A DNA stretch of 64,000 nt from Saccharothrix syringae (lineage in GTDB: Bacteria > Actinomycetota > Actinomycetes > Mycobacteriales > Pseudonocardiaceae), in the NCBI RefSeq assembly GCF_009498035.1, contig NZ_CP034550.1, positions 4,154,001 to 4,218,000 of the forward strand. Reading direction: 5' to 3'. The notes under the pieces were generated by a model, which searched no databases, was not told where the DNA came from, and saw nothing but the letters and a program-made list of their open reading frames with translations. The first letter of the stretch is position 1. Every line of letters starts with the position of its first letter. Below, piece by piece: positions 35,325 to 42,875 of the stretch. The position numbers were made by a program, and so were the translations under genes.

Positions 35325-35696
35325 TCAGCCGGCGGTCAGGTTCTGTTCAACCTCGTTTGCCAGGGCTTCCAGGAGGCGGGCCGGCAGTTGGTCGTCCGGG
35401 CAGTCGTCGACCTGGAGTTCGACGACGCTGGCCGCTACGCCGGAGAGGGAGACTTGGAGGTGGCCTCGGCAGCCGTGGTCGGCCAGGGGTTCCCAGGTCA
35501 GGAGGAGGCGGTCGTAGTCGGCGGCCAGGTTCAGCTGACGTGGTTCGCCGTTCTCGTGGAGGATCAGGGTGTCGTTGTTGCGGCCCACTACCTCGTAGGG
35601 GGCGGGCAGCCACGCGGCCAGGCGTGAGGGGTCGGCGGCGGCGTTGAACACCAGGTCGGGGAGGGCGGGGACGTCGCGTCGCGCGTGGATGCTCAC
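35325..35696 (-). CDS. SRPBCC (START-like) family protein
   Basis: A 123-residue hydrophobic-ligand-binding fold, beginning MSIHARRDVPALPDLVFNAA and containing RLAAWLPAPYEVVGRNNDTLIL. The C-terminal helix is ARLLEALANEVEQNL. Ligand and role unknown. GTG 35696 lies 9 nt after a GGGTAA box, so the message may be leaderless. It is followed by the GNAT gene. Confidence 0.82.
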   Translation of the reverse strand: MSIHARRDVPALPDLVFNAAADPSRLAAWLPAPYEVVGRNNDTLILHENGEPRQLNLAADYDRLLLTWEPLADHGCRGHLQVSLSGVAASVVELQVDDCPDDQLPARLLEALANEVEQNLTAG

Positions 35697-35705
35697 GGGG
35701 GGCGG

Positions 35706-35730
35706 TTACCCCGTTGGGCGGACCGCACAC
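35706..35730 (-). promoter_or_regulatory. Possible SigB/SigF-like promoter of the SRPBCC gene
   Basis: Minus strand GTGT (35730-35727), 15 nt, GGGTAA (35711-35706). The -35 element is off by one base. Confidence 0.3.
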
Positions 35731-35826
35731 CGGTGGGGCCGGCCTGGCTGGGCCGACAGTTTTATTGATCCCGCCTGCTGGTGGGTCGGGTTGTCGCCGG
35801 TCAACCCCCTGGATTGCGTGGGGCCT

Positions 35827-35952
35827 CGATTTGACATGGGGCCCTTACGAGCACCGGAGGCTGGCCGCAGCCGGCAGGCACGGCGGGGAAAAGCGTCCCG
35901 CCGAGCCTGCCGGCTCCGACCAGCCTATGGCACTCGAACCCATGTCAAATCG
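35827..35952. repeat. 126-bp nested inverted repeat (hairpin element)
   Basis: Outer perfect arms CGATTTGACATGGG (35827-35840) and CCCATGTCAAATCG (35939-35952) enclose a second stem: AGCCGGCAGGC (35869-35879) pairs with GCCTGCCGGCT (35904-35914), and GGCGGG (35882-35887) with CCCGCC (35897-35902). The outer arms are much richer in A+T than the surroundings. It could be a non-autonomous mobile element or a structured RNA. Confidence 0.8.
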
Positions 35953-35990
35953 GGGCCCGCCGGCCCCACCGGACCCAGCGTCCTCCCGGC

Positions 35991-36210
35991 GTGTCATGCG
36001 TTCAGTCCGGGCGTGTCATGCGTTGGGCACCGGCGTGTCATGCGTTGGAGGTGGGTGTGTCATGCGTTCAAGCCGCGCGAGTCGAACGTTCAGGCCCGTC
36101 GTGTCGAACGGTCCGGGCCCCCGAGTTCTACGTTCAGGACCGGCGTGTCCTCCACTGGGACACCGCGTGTCGTCCGCTCGGACACCGCGTGCCCTCCAGT
36201 AAGGGGGCTC
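35991..36210. repeat. Ten-unit array with an exact 22-bp period
   Basis: Units begin at 35991, 36013, 36035, 36057, 36079, 36101, 36123, 36145, 36167 and 36189. Each starts GTG or GAG. Units 1-4 start GTGTCATGC; 5 GAGTCGAAC; 6 GTGTCGAAC; 7 GAGTTCTAC; 8 GTGTCCTCC; 9 GTGTCGTCC; 10 GTGCCCTCC. The second half of each unit is more variable and GC-rich. It ends 7 bp before the stop codon of the opposing SDR gene. Confidence 0.92.
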
Positions 36211-36217
36211 CTACCTG

Positions 36218-37027
36218 CTAAGACTTGCCGCTGCCCGGCTCGGTCATGGTGCGCATCGCCTTTGCCTTCACCGGGTCGGGCAGGGCTCGTCCGGCTGCTG
36301 CCTGCGCCTTGTTCCGCAGGGACCCGGCCACCACGTGGTCCTTGCCCGCCATCAGGGCCTCGTAGCCTTCCCGGGCCACCTCGGCCGGGTCGTCCCTGGG
36401 GCCGGTGGCGACCTTGGTGTCCTCCATGCCTGCTCGGCGGAAGAAGTCGGTGTCGGTGGGGCCCGGCATGAGTGCTGTGACGGTTACGCCGCTGTCCCGC
36501 AGCTCTTCGCGCAGCGACTGGGAGAAGGAGGCCAGGAAGGCTTTTGATGCGGCGTACACGGAGTGGAACGGGCCCGGGCCGGTTGCCGCCACCGACGAGG
36601 TGAAGAGGACGCGGCCTTCGCCTCGTTCCACCATTCGGGGGATCAGGCGCTTGGCCAGGTGCACTGCCGAGCCGATGTTGAGGTCCACTACCTGGAGGTG
36701 GGTGCGGAGGTCGCTGTCGTCCACGAAGTCACCGCCCACGCCTACGCCCGCGTTGATCGCCAGGGCCGCTACCGGCCTGTTCAGGTGCTCGATGACCGCT
36801 ACCAGGTCTTCGTTGCCCGAGTACGTGGACAGGTCTGCTCGGACCGGGGTTACCTGGGCGTTGTCGGTGGTGAGGTCTTGTGCCGCCTGTTCGATGGTGG
36901 GGTTCTCCGCCGCGATGACCAGGTCGAATCCCTGTTCGACGAAGACCCTGGCCAGTTCCAGGCCGATGCCGCTGGAGGCGCCGGTCACGACTGCCAGTGG
37001 TCGGGGTGCGTTCTCCGATGCGTTCAT
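36218..37027 (-). CDS. Short-chain dehydrogenase/reductase
   Basis: A 269-residue classical SDR using NAD(P)H on an unknown substrate. The Rossmann motif is VVTGASSGIGLELA, the strand-4 motif NAG, and the active site SSVAATGPGPFHSVYAASKAF with Ser, Tyr and Lys in place. ATG 37027 is preferred over a TTG 9 nt upstream; neither has a strong ribosome site. The 22-bp array lies directly beyond its 3' end. Confidence 0.93.
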   Translation of the reverse strand: MNASENAPRPLAVVTGASSGIGLELARVFVEQGFDLVIAAENPTIEQAAQDLTTDNAQVTPVRADLSTYSGNEDLVAVIEHLNRPVAALAINAGVGVGGDFVDDSDLRTHLQVVDLNIGSAVHLAKRLIPRMVERGEGRVLFTSSVAATGPGPFHSVYAASKAFLASFSQSLREELRDSGVTVTALMPGPTDTDFFRRAGMEDTKVATGPRDDPAEVAREGYEALMAGKDHVVAGSLRNKAQAAAGRALPDPVKAKAMRTMTEPGSGKS

Positions 37028-37135
37028 GGGGGTCAACTACCCCGAGTCATATCACCCAATCCGGTTTCACTCGATGTACTACTGGGAACACACCGGTACC
37101 TGGGGGTGCCACTGAGTGATGGTTGGCGGTGACGG

Positions 37136-38110
37136 ATGTCCGGAAGACGAGGTCAGGTCGGGGTGCTTGACGTCGGCTGCTTCAGTGCCCACCTGCTCGT
37201 GGTCGAGGGGTCGCCCCTCAACCCCGTGCTCTCGCACAAGACCAGGCTCCGCCTGGACCGGGCCCTCGACCGGCACAACCGGCTGCGTGCCGAGGGCGTC
37301 GACCAGATCGTGAACGCCGTCCGCGTCGCGCGGCGCACCGCCGAGCGCGCCGGGGTGGTGGACTTCGTCCCCTTCGCGACCTCTTCCGTGCGGGACGCGG
37401 TCAACGCCGACGAGGTCATCGCCGAGGTCGCCCGGCGCACCGGCACGCGGTTGCGGGTGCTGCCCGGTCACGAGGAGGCCCGGCTGTCCTACCTGGCGGC
37501 TCGCCGCTGGTTCGGCTGGCAGGCCGGGCCGCTGCTCGTGCTGGACGTGGGCGGGGGCACCGTCGAGCTCGCCGCCGGGGACGGGGCCACGCCCTCGTTG
37601 GCCCGATCACTGCCGTTCGGTGCTCGTACCCTGACCCGGCGGATGGCGCTCAAGGCGGTCCACGACCGCCGGTCGCGTCACCAGCGGCGTGGTGGTGACG
37701 AGCACCCCGAGCTGGTGCGGGTGCGTGACGCCGTGCGCGACGCGCTGGCCGACGTGCCCGCTCCGGGTTACCGCGCCGTCGGGTGTTCGAAGGTGTTCCA
37801 GCAGCTCGCGCGGCTCACCGGGGCACGGCCCCAGCAGGACGGCCCGTTCGTGGCGCGGTCGCTGCGGTTGGCCGACCTGCGGGAGTGGATACCCCGGCTG
37901 GCCGCCATGCCCGCGCCGAAGCGGGCTCGGCTGCCGGGGATCTCGCGGCACCGCGCCGAGCAGTCGCCGGCCGGTGCGCTGGTGGTGGAGGCGCTGATGG
38001 TCGCCTCCGGGCACGACCAGGTGGAGATCTGCCCCTGGTCCACCCGGGAGGGGCTGCTGCTCACCCTCGGTGGGCTGGGTGACGACGACGAGTACAGCCA
38101 GGTGGCGTGA
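37136..38110 (+). CDS. Ppx/GppA family phosphatase
   Basis: A 324-residue member of the exopolyphosphatase / guanosine pentaphosphate phosphatase family, which hydrolyses polyphosphate or pppGpp in the cytosol. It keeps the actin-fold phosphate loops VGVLDVGCFSAHLLVVEG and LLVLDVGGGTVELAAGD, and VPFATSSVRDA. The usual DIGSNS of loop 1 is DVGCFS here, as in the shorter actinobacterial Ppx2-like proteins. ATG 37136 has a weak ribosome site. Its stop overlaps a possible GTG start of the following STAS gene. Confidence 0.92.
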   Translation: MSGRRGQVGVLDVGCFSAHLLVVEGSPLNPVLSHKTRLRLDRALDRHNRLRAEGVDQIVNAVRVARRTAERAGVVDFVPFATSSVRDAVNADEVIAEVARRTGTRLRVLPGHEEARLSYLAARRWFGWQAGPLLVLDVGGGTVELAAGDGATPSLARSLPFGARTLTRRMALKAVHDRRSRHQRRGGDEHPELVRVRDAVRDALADVPAPGYRAVGCSKVFQQLARLTGARPQQDGPFVARSLRLADLREWIPRLAAMPAPKRARLPGISRHRAEQSPAGALVVEALMVASGHDQVEICPWSTREGLLLTLGGLGDDDEYSQVA

Positions 38111-38124
38111 AGGGATCAACGGGG

Positions 38125-38520
38125 ATGCTCGCGCTGTCGGTCGAGTCCCACCGGACCGGGTGCGCGGTGGTGGTGGCGACCGGTGAGTTGGACCTGGCGG
38201 GGGCTCGCCGGGTGCTCGACAAGATGGACCGCCTGATCAGCGAGGGGCGGGACCGGATCGTGCTGGACATGGCCGGGGTCGCCTTCTGCGGCGCGCAGGC
38301 GATGAGCGCGCTGGTCCGCACCCGGGCCAGGGCGCAGCGCGCCGGCGGGTGGCTGCGGTTGGCCGCCGTGCCGCCGCACGTGCGCAGGGTGTTCGAGCGC
38401 ACCGACCTCGACCGGTTGTTCCCGCGTTACCCGGACGTGGGATCAGCGGCCACCGGTCGTGTCGTTTCGGGTCCCGATCACCGGGTAGTCGAGCGGAAAC
38501 CACCCTCCCAAGCGAGGTGA
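38125..38520 (+). CDS. STAS domain protein (anti-sigma antagonist-like)
   Basis: A 131-residue single STAS domain. ATG 38125 is preferred because AGGGA lies 9 nt upstream; GTG 38107, overlapping the ppx stop, is the alternative. It reads GELDLAGARRVLDKMD and then IVLDMAGVAFCGAQAMSAL, where CGAQA stands in place of the DSSG phosphorylation site, so the usual switch kinase could not act on it. A GTTT-N15-GGGTAG promoter for the next gene is embedded in its 3' end. Confidence 0.87.
   Translation: MLALSVESHRTGCAVVVATGELDLAGARRVLDKMDRLISEGRDRIVLDMAGVAFCGAQAMSALVRTRARAQRAGGWLRLAAVPPHVRRVFERTDLDRLFPRYPDVGSAATGRVVSGPDHRVVERKPPSQAR
38464..38488 (+). promoter_or_regulatory. SigB/SigF-type promoter of the DUF4383 gene
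   Basis: GTTT (38464-38467), 15-nt spacer, GGGTAG (38483-38488), inside the 3' end of the STAS gene and 38 nt before ATG 38527. Confidence 0.55.
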
Positions 38521-38526
38521 TCCGCA

Positions 38527-38973
38527 ATGAGCACCACCACCACGACGCGCGTGCCGCACCCGGTGCGCGCGGCGGCGATGGCGGTCGGGGTCGTGTTCCT
38601 GCTGGTCGGCGTGCTGGGGTTCGTGCCGGGCATCACCGCGCACCTGGACCGGATCTCCTTCGCGGGGCCCGGCTCGGGCGCGCACCTGCTCGGCGTGTTC
38701 CACGTGTCCGTGCTGCACAACCTGGTGCACCTGCTGTTCGGCGTCGCCGGCCTGGCCCTGGCGCGCTCGGTGCCCGCCGCCCGGGGGTACCTGATCGGGG
38801 GAGGCGCCCTCTACGTGGTGCTGTGGCTGTACGGGCTGCTGGTCGACGAGGGGAGCGCGGCGGACTTCGTGCCGCTCAACGCCGCCGACGACTGGCTGCA
38901 CCTGGGACTGGGCGCCGGCATGGTCGCGTTGGGGCTGGCCCTCCAGGGCAACCCCAACGCCCGCAGTGCCTGA
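38527..38973 (+). CDS. DUF4383 membrane protein
   Basis: A 148-residue protein with four hydrophobic helices and the DUF4383 pattern GVFHVSVLHNLVHLLFGVAGLALAR split over helices 2 and 3. Function unknown; in other actinomycetes such genes are often induced by stress, which fits the promoter at 38,464. ATG 38527 has GCGAGGTGATCCGC before it. It overlaps the next gene by 8 bp. Confidence 0.9.
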   Translation: MSTTTTTRVPHPVRAAAMAVGVVFLLVGVLGFVPGITAHLDRISFAGPGSGAHLLGVFHVSVLHNLVHLLFGVAGLALARSVPAARGYLIGGGALYVVLWLYGLLVDEGSAADFVPLNAADDWLHLGLGAGMVALGLALQGNPNARSA

Positions 38974-39592
38974 GCTGGTGGCGTCCGCGTTCCGCGCGCT
39001 GGCAGGCGTGCGCGGTGCCCGGGCGTTCCACCCGCGCGGTCGGTGGTTCACCGGCGCGGTGACCACCACGTTCGACGCCGCCCTCCCGCTGCCGACGGGC
39101 CGCACCGAGGTCGTCGGCCGGCTGTCCAAGGGCGCGGGCACCCCCGACGGCGTGCCCGACGTGCTCGGCCTGGCCTTCCGCCTGCCCGGCCCCTGGGACG
39201 TGCTGCTGTCCACCTCGTTCGCCCGCGTGCTGCCCCGACCGGTGCGGACCTGGTCGAGCGCCCGCTACGGCAGCATCGCCCCGTTCCGGTGGCGGGGCCG
39301 CCTGGTGTGGCTGGCCGCGGTGCCCGACCCGGGGCAGACCGGGTCGGCGGCGCTGGAGGACCTGCCCGACGAGCTGCGCTTCACCCTGGAGGTGAGCGGG
39401 CCGTGGCGGCCCGTCGGGCGCCTGGTGGCCCGCCCGCTGCCCGTCGACGACGAACGGCCGCCGCTCGACCCGGTCGTGCACCGGCCGCCCGGCCTGGAGC
39501 TGGCGCCGGCCCTGCTGACCAGGTTCCGGGAGCGCGCCTACCGCGGCAGCAGACGCGGTCGCCCGGCCGGACAGGACCCGGAGGTTACGTAG
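38966..39592 (+). CDS. Hypothetical protein with catalase-like fold signature
   Basis: A 208-residue soluble protein. GVRGARAFHPRGRWFTGAV, then GRTEVVGRLSKGAGTPDG and DVLGLAFRLP, recall the N-terminal heme-pocket strands of catalases and related small proteins (HPKG, VRFS, DVRGxAVRF), but at half the size and without a clear Tyr heme ligand. I make no enzymatic claim. GTG 38966 lies inside the end of the DUF4383 gene, implying coupled translation. The stop codon lies in a palindrome (39586-39601). Confidence 0.75.
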   Translation: MPELVASAFRALAGVRGARAFHPRGRWFTGAVTTTFDAALPLPTGRTEVVGRLSKGAGTPDGVPDVLGLAFRLPGPWDVLLSTSFARVLPRPVRTWSSARYGSIAPFRWRGRLVWLAAVPDPGQTGSAALEDLPDELRFTLEVSGPWRPVGRLVARPLPVDDERPPLDPVVHRPPGLELAPALLTRFRERAYRGSRRGRPAGQDPEVT

Positions 39593-39601
39593 CCCTACGT
39601 A
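39586..39601. promoter_or_regulatory. TACGTAG-CC-CTACGTA palindrome
   Basis: A perfect 7-bp inverted repeat with 2-bp centre, overlapping the stop codon of the catalase-like gene and 110 bp before the protease gene. Possible operator. Confidence 0.5.
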
Positions 39602-39710
39602 CCACCACCCGGATTGTTCGCGCCACCACATCCCCCGAAGGTGGGTGCCACGTGGCCGCCGGACTTCACCTTCTCCCTGCCAGGCGGCCGAGTGGAACGG
39701 AGAACCACGC

Positions 39711-41285
39711 ATGCGACACCACCGCTCGACCCGGCTGCGGGTCGCCACCGCCCTCCCGGTCGCCGCAGCGCTGCTCCTCGCCGGGGTGGGCTACGGCTAC
39801 GGCGCCGGGCAGCCCGGGGGACAGGTGCTCGGCGCGGGCGCGCCGGGCGCGGTGCCGAACAGCTACATCGCGGTGCTGCGCGACGACACCGTGAGCGCGC
39901 AGCAGACCGAGTCCCTGGCGGCCGACCTCGCCCACCGGTACGGCGGCCGGGTCGAGCACACCTACACCGCCACCGTGCGCGGCTTCTCGGCCACCATGGA
40001 CGAGGCCGGTGCGCGCCGGCTCGCCGCGGACCCGGCCGTGGCCTACGTCGAGCAGGACGCCGTCGCGCGCGCCACCGGCACCCAGGACAAGCCCACCTGG
40101 GGCCTGGACCGCGTGGACCAGAAGGACCTGCCGCTGGACTCCAAGTACAACTACGGCAACACCGCCGCCAACGTCACCGCCTACGTCATCGACACCGGCA
40201 TCCACAAGGAGCACCCCGACTTCGGCGGCCGCGCCGCGGACGGCCGGGACTTCATCGACAACGACTCGGTGGCGCAGGACTGCAACGGCCACGGCACGCA
40301 CGTCGCGGGCACCATCGGCTCGACCACCTACGGCGTGGCCAAGGACGTGAAGCTGGTCGCCGTCCGGGTGCTCAACTGCCAGGGCTCGGGCCAGTGGTCG
40401 CAGGTCATCGCCGGGATCGACTGGGTGGCCGGTAACGCGGTGCAGCCCGCGGTGGCCAACATGAGCCTCGGCGGCTCGGCCTCCACCAGCGTGGACGACG
40501 CGGTCAAGCGGCTCGTCGCCGCGGGCGTCACCACCGCGCTGGCCGCCGGCAACGACAACCGCGACGCGTGCAACACCTCGCCCGCCCGCACCCCCGAGGC
40601 GATCACGGTCAACGCGACCGACAGCTCGGACAACCGCTCGTCGTTCTCCAACTACGGCACCTGCACCGACATCTTCGCGCCCGGCACCGGCATCACCTCC
40701 ACCTGGCACACCGGCAGCACCAACTCCATCAGCGGCACGTCGATGGCCTCGCCGCACGTGGCGGGCGCGGCCGCGCTGTACCTGGGCTCGGTCAAGGCGA
40801 CCGCCACGCCCGCGGAGGTGGCCAAGGCGCTGACCGACAACGCCACCGCAGGCGTGGTGAAGAACGCCGGTGCCGGTTCGCCCGACAAGCTGCTGTTCAC
40901 CGGGTTCATCGGCGGCGGTGACCCGAACCCGCCCACCTGCACGGGCGGGTCCAACACCGACGACGTGGCCATCCCGGACGCGGGTGCCGCCGTGACCTCG
41001 TCCATCACGGTGACCGGCTGCGCGGGTACCGGTGCCGCGGCCACCAAGGTGAAGGTGGACATCGCGCACACCTACGACGCCGACCTCGTAGTCGACCTGC
41101 TCGGGCCGAGCGGCACGGCGTACCCGCTGCACAAGTCCGGCGGGATCGGCACGTCGGCAGGCATCCACGAGACCTTCTCGGTGGACACGTCGGCCGAGAC
41201 CAGGAACGGGACGTGGAAGTTGCAGGTCAAGGACGTCTACACGCACGACACCGGGACGCTGGAGGGCTGGACCCTCACGTTCTGA
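39711..41285 (+). CDS. Secreted subtilisin-like serine protease (S8) with P domain
   Basis: A 524-residue preproprotein. Residues 1-33 form a signal peptide. Residues 45-120 are the I9 inhibitor/chaperone propeptide (NSYIAVLRDDTVS, GFSATMDEAGARRLAADPAV). The peptidase follows, with Asp161 (YVIDTGIHKEH), His194 (NGHGTHVAGT) and Ser344 (SGTSMASPHVAGAAAL), close to the proteinase K/aqualysin group. Residues 425-524 are a proprotein-convertase P domain (IPDAGAAVTSSITVTGC, LVVDLLGPSGTAYPLH). ATG 39711 has AACGGAGAACC upstream. Terminator at 41301-41337. Confidence 0.96.
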   Translation: MRHHRSTRLRVATALPVAAALLLAGVGYGYGAGQPGGQVLGAGAPGAVPNSYIAVLRDDTVSAQQTESLAADLAHRYGGRVEHTYTATVRGFSATMDEAGARRLAADPAVAYVEQDAVARATGTQDKPTWGLDRVDQKDLPLDSKYNYGNTAANVTAYVIDTGIHKEHPDFGGRAADGRDFIDNDSVAQDCNGHGTHVAGTIGSTTYGVAKDVKLVAVRVLNCQGSGQWSQVIAGIDWVAGNAVQPAVANMSLGGSASTSVDDAVKRLVAAGVTTALAAGNDNRDACNTSPARTPEAITVNATDSSDNRSSFSNYGTCTDIFAPGTGITSTWHTGSTNSISGTSMASPHVAGAAALYLGSVKATATPAEVAKALTDNATAGVVKNAGAGSPDKLLFTGFIGGGDPNPPTCTGGSNTDDVAIPDAGAAVTSSITVTGCAGTGAAATKVKVDIAHTYDADLVVDLLGPSGTAYPLHKSGGIGTSAGIHETFSVDTSAETRNGTWKLQVKDVYTHDTGTLEGWTLTF

Positions 41286-41300
41286 CCCCACCCCGATCAG

Positions 41301-41337
41301 CACCCGCGGCGCGCGAGATGCCCACGCGCCGCGGGTG
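41301..41337. terminator. Terminator of the protease gene
   Basis: Perfect 13-bp stem CACCCGCGGCGCG / CGCGCCGCGGGTG with an 11-nt loop, 15 bp past the stop codon. Confidence 0.85.
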
Positions 41338-41465
41338 CGACCACGTTCGGGGTGGGCGGGGACGGCGTGACCGGGAACGTCCGGGGGCGCCACTGCGCAC
41401 CGCCGAAGTCCCGAGCCGTCGCGGGCCCGGTCGGCGGTACGGGCCGGCCCCGGTCGGGGGAGAGC

Positions 41466-42254
41466 ATGGTCGCCATGGGCTCCCTGCGCCGAATTCCCGG
41501 CCTCCTGCCGGCCGCGGTCCTGCTGATCGGTCTCGTGGCGGTACCCGCGGCGGCCGCCACGCCGTTCAAGGTCCTCCAGATGAACCTGTGCAACAGCGGC
41601 GTCGCGGGCTGCTTCGAGGGCGGCCTGGCCGTGGACGAGGCGGTGGCGATGATCGGCCGCCGCGTGCCCGACGTCGTCTCGGTCAACGAGGTGTGCACCT
41701 CCGACCTGCCCCGGCTCACCGCCGCGACCGGCGCGAACGCCGCGTACCGGTTCGCGTTCGCGCGCAACCGGTCGACCGGCTCCGACTACCAGTGCACGGC
41801 CGGGCGGGGCGCGTACGGCAGCGCGATCATCGTCAAGGAGGGCGTCGCGGCGGGCGGGAACGGCCTCTACGCCAACCAGGACGGCGGCAACGAGGTGCGG
41901 GCCTGGGCGTGCGTTCGCGGCGCCGTCCGCGGGTTCGTCGCGTGCACCACGCACCTGTCCACCACGGGCTCGGTCGCGCTGGCGCAGTGCAAGGAGCTGG
42001 TGCCCGCCACCGCGCTGTCGTTCGACCCGACCGGGTCGGCCACGACCAGGCACGTCGTGGTCGGCGACCTGAACCTCAAGTACAGCCCCGGTTCGTCGGT
42101 CAACGCGCAGAACTGCGTGCCGTCCGGCTGGTTCCGCAAGGGCGACGGCGACGTGCAGCACGTGATCGCGCGGACGCTGACCTTCGTGTCCACCGAGGAG
42201 TACGGCATGTCCCGGACGGACCACCCGGCGTTCGTCGTCAACTACACCTTCTGA
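41466..42254 (+). CDS. Secreted endonuclease/exonuclease/phosphatase (EEP) family protein
   Basis: A 262-residue exported protein with a signal peptide (residues 1-30, PGLLPAAVLLIGLVAVPAAAA). EEP active-site elements are in order: LQMNLCNS, VVSVNEVC (metal Glu), CTTHLS, VVGDLNLKYS (Asp/Asn) and RTDHPAFVVNY (catalytic His). Such secreted members are nucleases or phosphodiesterases; the substrate is unknown. Six Cys in the mature part suggest disulfides. ATG 41466 follows GGGGGAGAGC; a second ATG lies three codons on. Confidence 0.9.
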   Translation: MVAMGSLRRIPGLLPAAVLLIGLVAVPAAAATPFKVLQMNLCNSGVAGCFEGGLAVDEAVAMIGRRVPDVVSVNEVCTSDLPRLTAATGANAAYRFAFARNRSTGSDYQCTAGRGAYGSAIIVKEGVAAGGNGLYANQDGGNEVRAWACVRGAVRGFVACTTHLSTTGSVALAQCKELVPATALSFDPTGSATTRHVVVGDLNLKYSPGSSVNAQNCVPSGWFRKGDGDVQHVIARTLTFVSTEEYGMSRTDHPAFVVNYTF

Positions 42255-42277
42255 CCGGGCGCGGTAGGTTGCCCGCC

Positions 42278-42874
42278 ATGCCCTCCGCCATGCAGGCCCT
42301 GGAACTCGGCACCCGGGAGGTCCACGCCCGCGTGGAGGCGCGGTTGCGGCCGCACCTGGAGCACGTCGCCGCGACCGCGGCGCACACCCGCGTGCTCGCC
42401 GTCCTGCTCGGCGTGCACGAACCGCTCGACGCCCGGCTGCGCCCCTGGTCGGCGACCGTGCCCGACTGGGCGCCGCCGGACCGGCCGGCGCTGCTGCGCG
42501 CGGACCTCGCGGCCGCGGGGTGGTCGGCCGAGCGGATCGGCGCGGTGCCGCGCTGCGCGCCGGCGGGCCTGCCGGACGTCCGGAGCCTGCCCGAGGCGCT
42601 GGGCGCGTCCTACGTCGTGGAGGGCTCCGCCCTCGGCGGCCTGCTGGTCAGCCGCTGGCTGCGCGACAACCTGGGGCTGCGCCCCGACCAGCTCCGCTTC
42701 TACCTGGGCGACGGCGAGCCGGCCCGCCGCCGGTTCCGCGCGTTCGGCGGGTGCGTGGAGCGCGTGGTCGACGGGCCGGGGGCGGTGGCGGCCGCCGTGG
42801 ACGCCGCCCGCCGGACCTTCGACGCCTTCGAGCGGTGGTTCGCGCGGCACGTGCCGCCGGTGTCGGTCGGCTGA
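42278..42874 (+). CDS. Heme oxygenase-like protein (biliverdin-producing type)
   Basis: A 198-residue all-helical protein like bacterial heme oxygenases of the BphO group, which open heme to biliverdin, CO and iron. His16 in GTREVHARVEARL is the expected proximal heme ligand, and the glycine-rich distal helix reads VVEGSALGGLLVSRWL. BphO genes usually neighbour a phytochrome; none is here, so iron recovery or redox defence is as likely. It starts 23 bp after the EEP gene. The opposing repeat-protein gene ends 1 bp away. Confidence 0.85.
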   Translation: MPSAMQALELGTREVHARVEARLRPHLEHVAATAAHTRVLAVLLGVHEPLDARLRPWSATVPDWAPPDRPALLRADLAAAGWSAERIGAVPRCAPAGLPDVRSLPEALGASYVVEGSALGGLLVSRWLRDNLGLRPDQLRFYLGDGEPARRRFRAFGGCVERVVDGPGAVAAAVDAARRTFDAFERWFARHVPPVSVG

Positions 42875-42875
42875 G

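Larger units (their letters stand above)
35697..36217. other. 521-bp gene-free region with hairpin element and 22-bp array
   Basis: Contains a possible promoter (35706-35730), a nested inverted repeat (35827-35952) and the ten-unit 22-bp array (35991-36210). Open frames across it change every unit and have no ribosome sites, so I call no gene. Confidence 0.75.

Noticed and set aside
35920..35945. tRNA T-arm-like sequence GGTTCGAGTGCC on the minus strand
   Set aside because: It is part of the nested hairpin. No acceptor stem, anticodon arm or D arm can be drawn around it.
35991..36210. Possible CRISPR array
   Set aside because: Units are contiguous 22-mers with gradually changing left halves. 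There are no constant repeats separated by unique spacers and no cas genes in the window.
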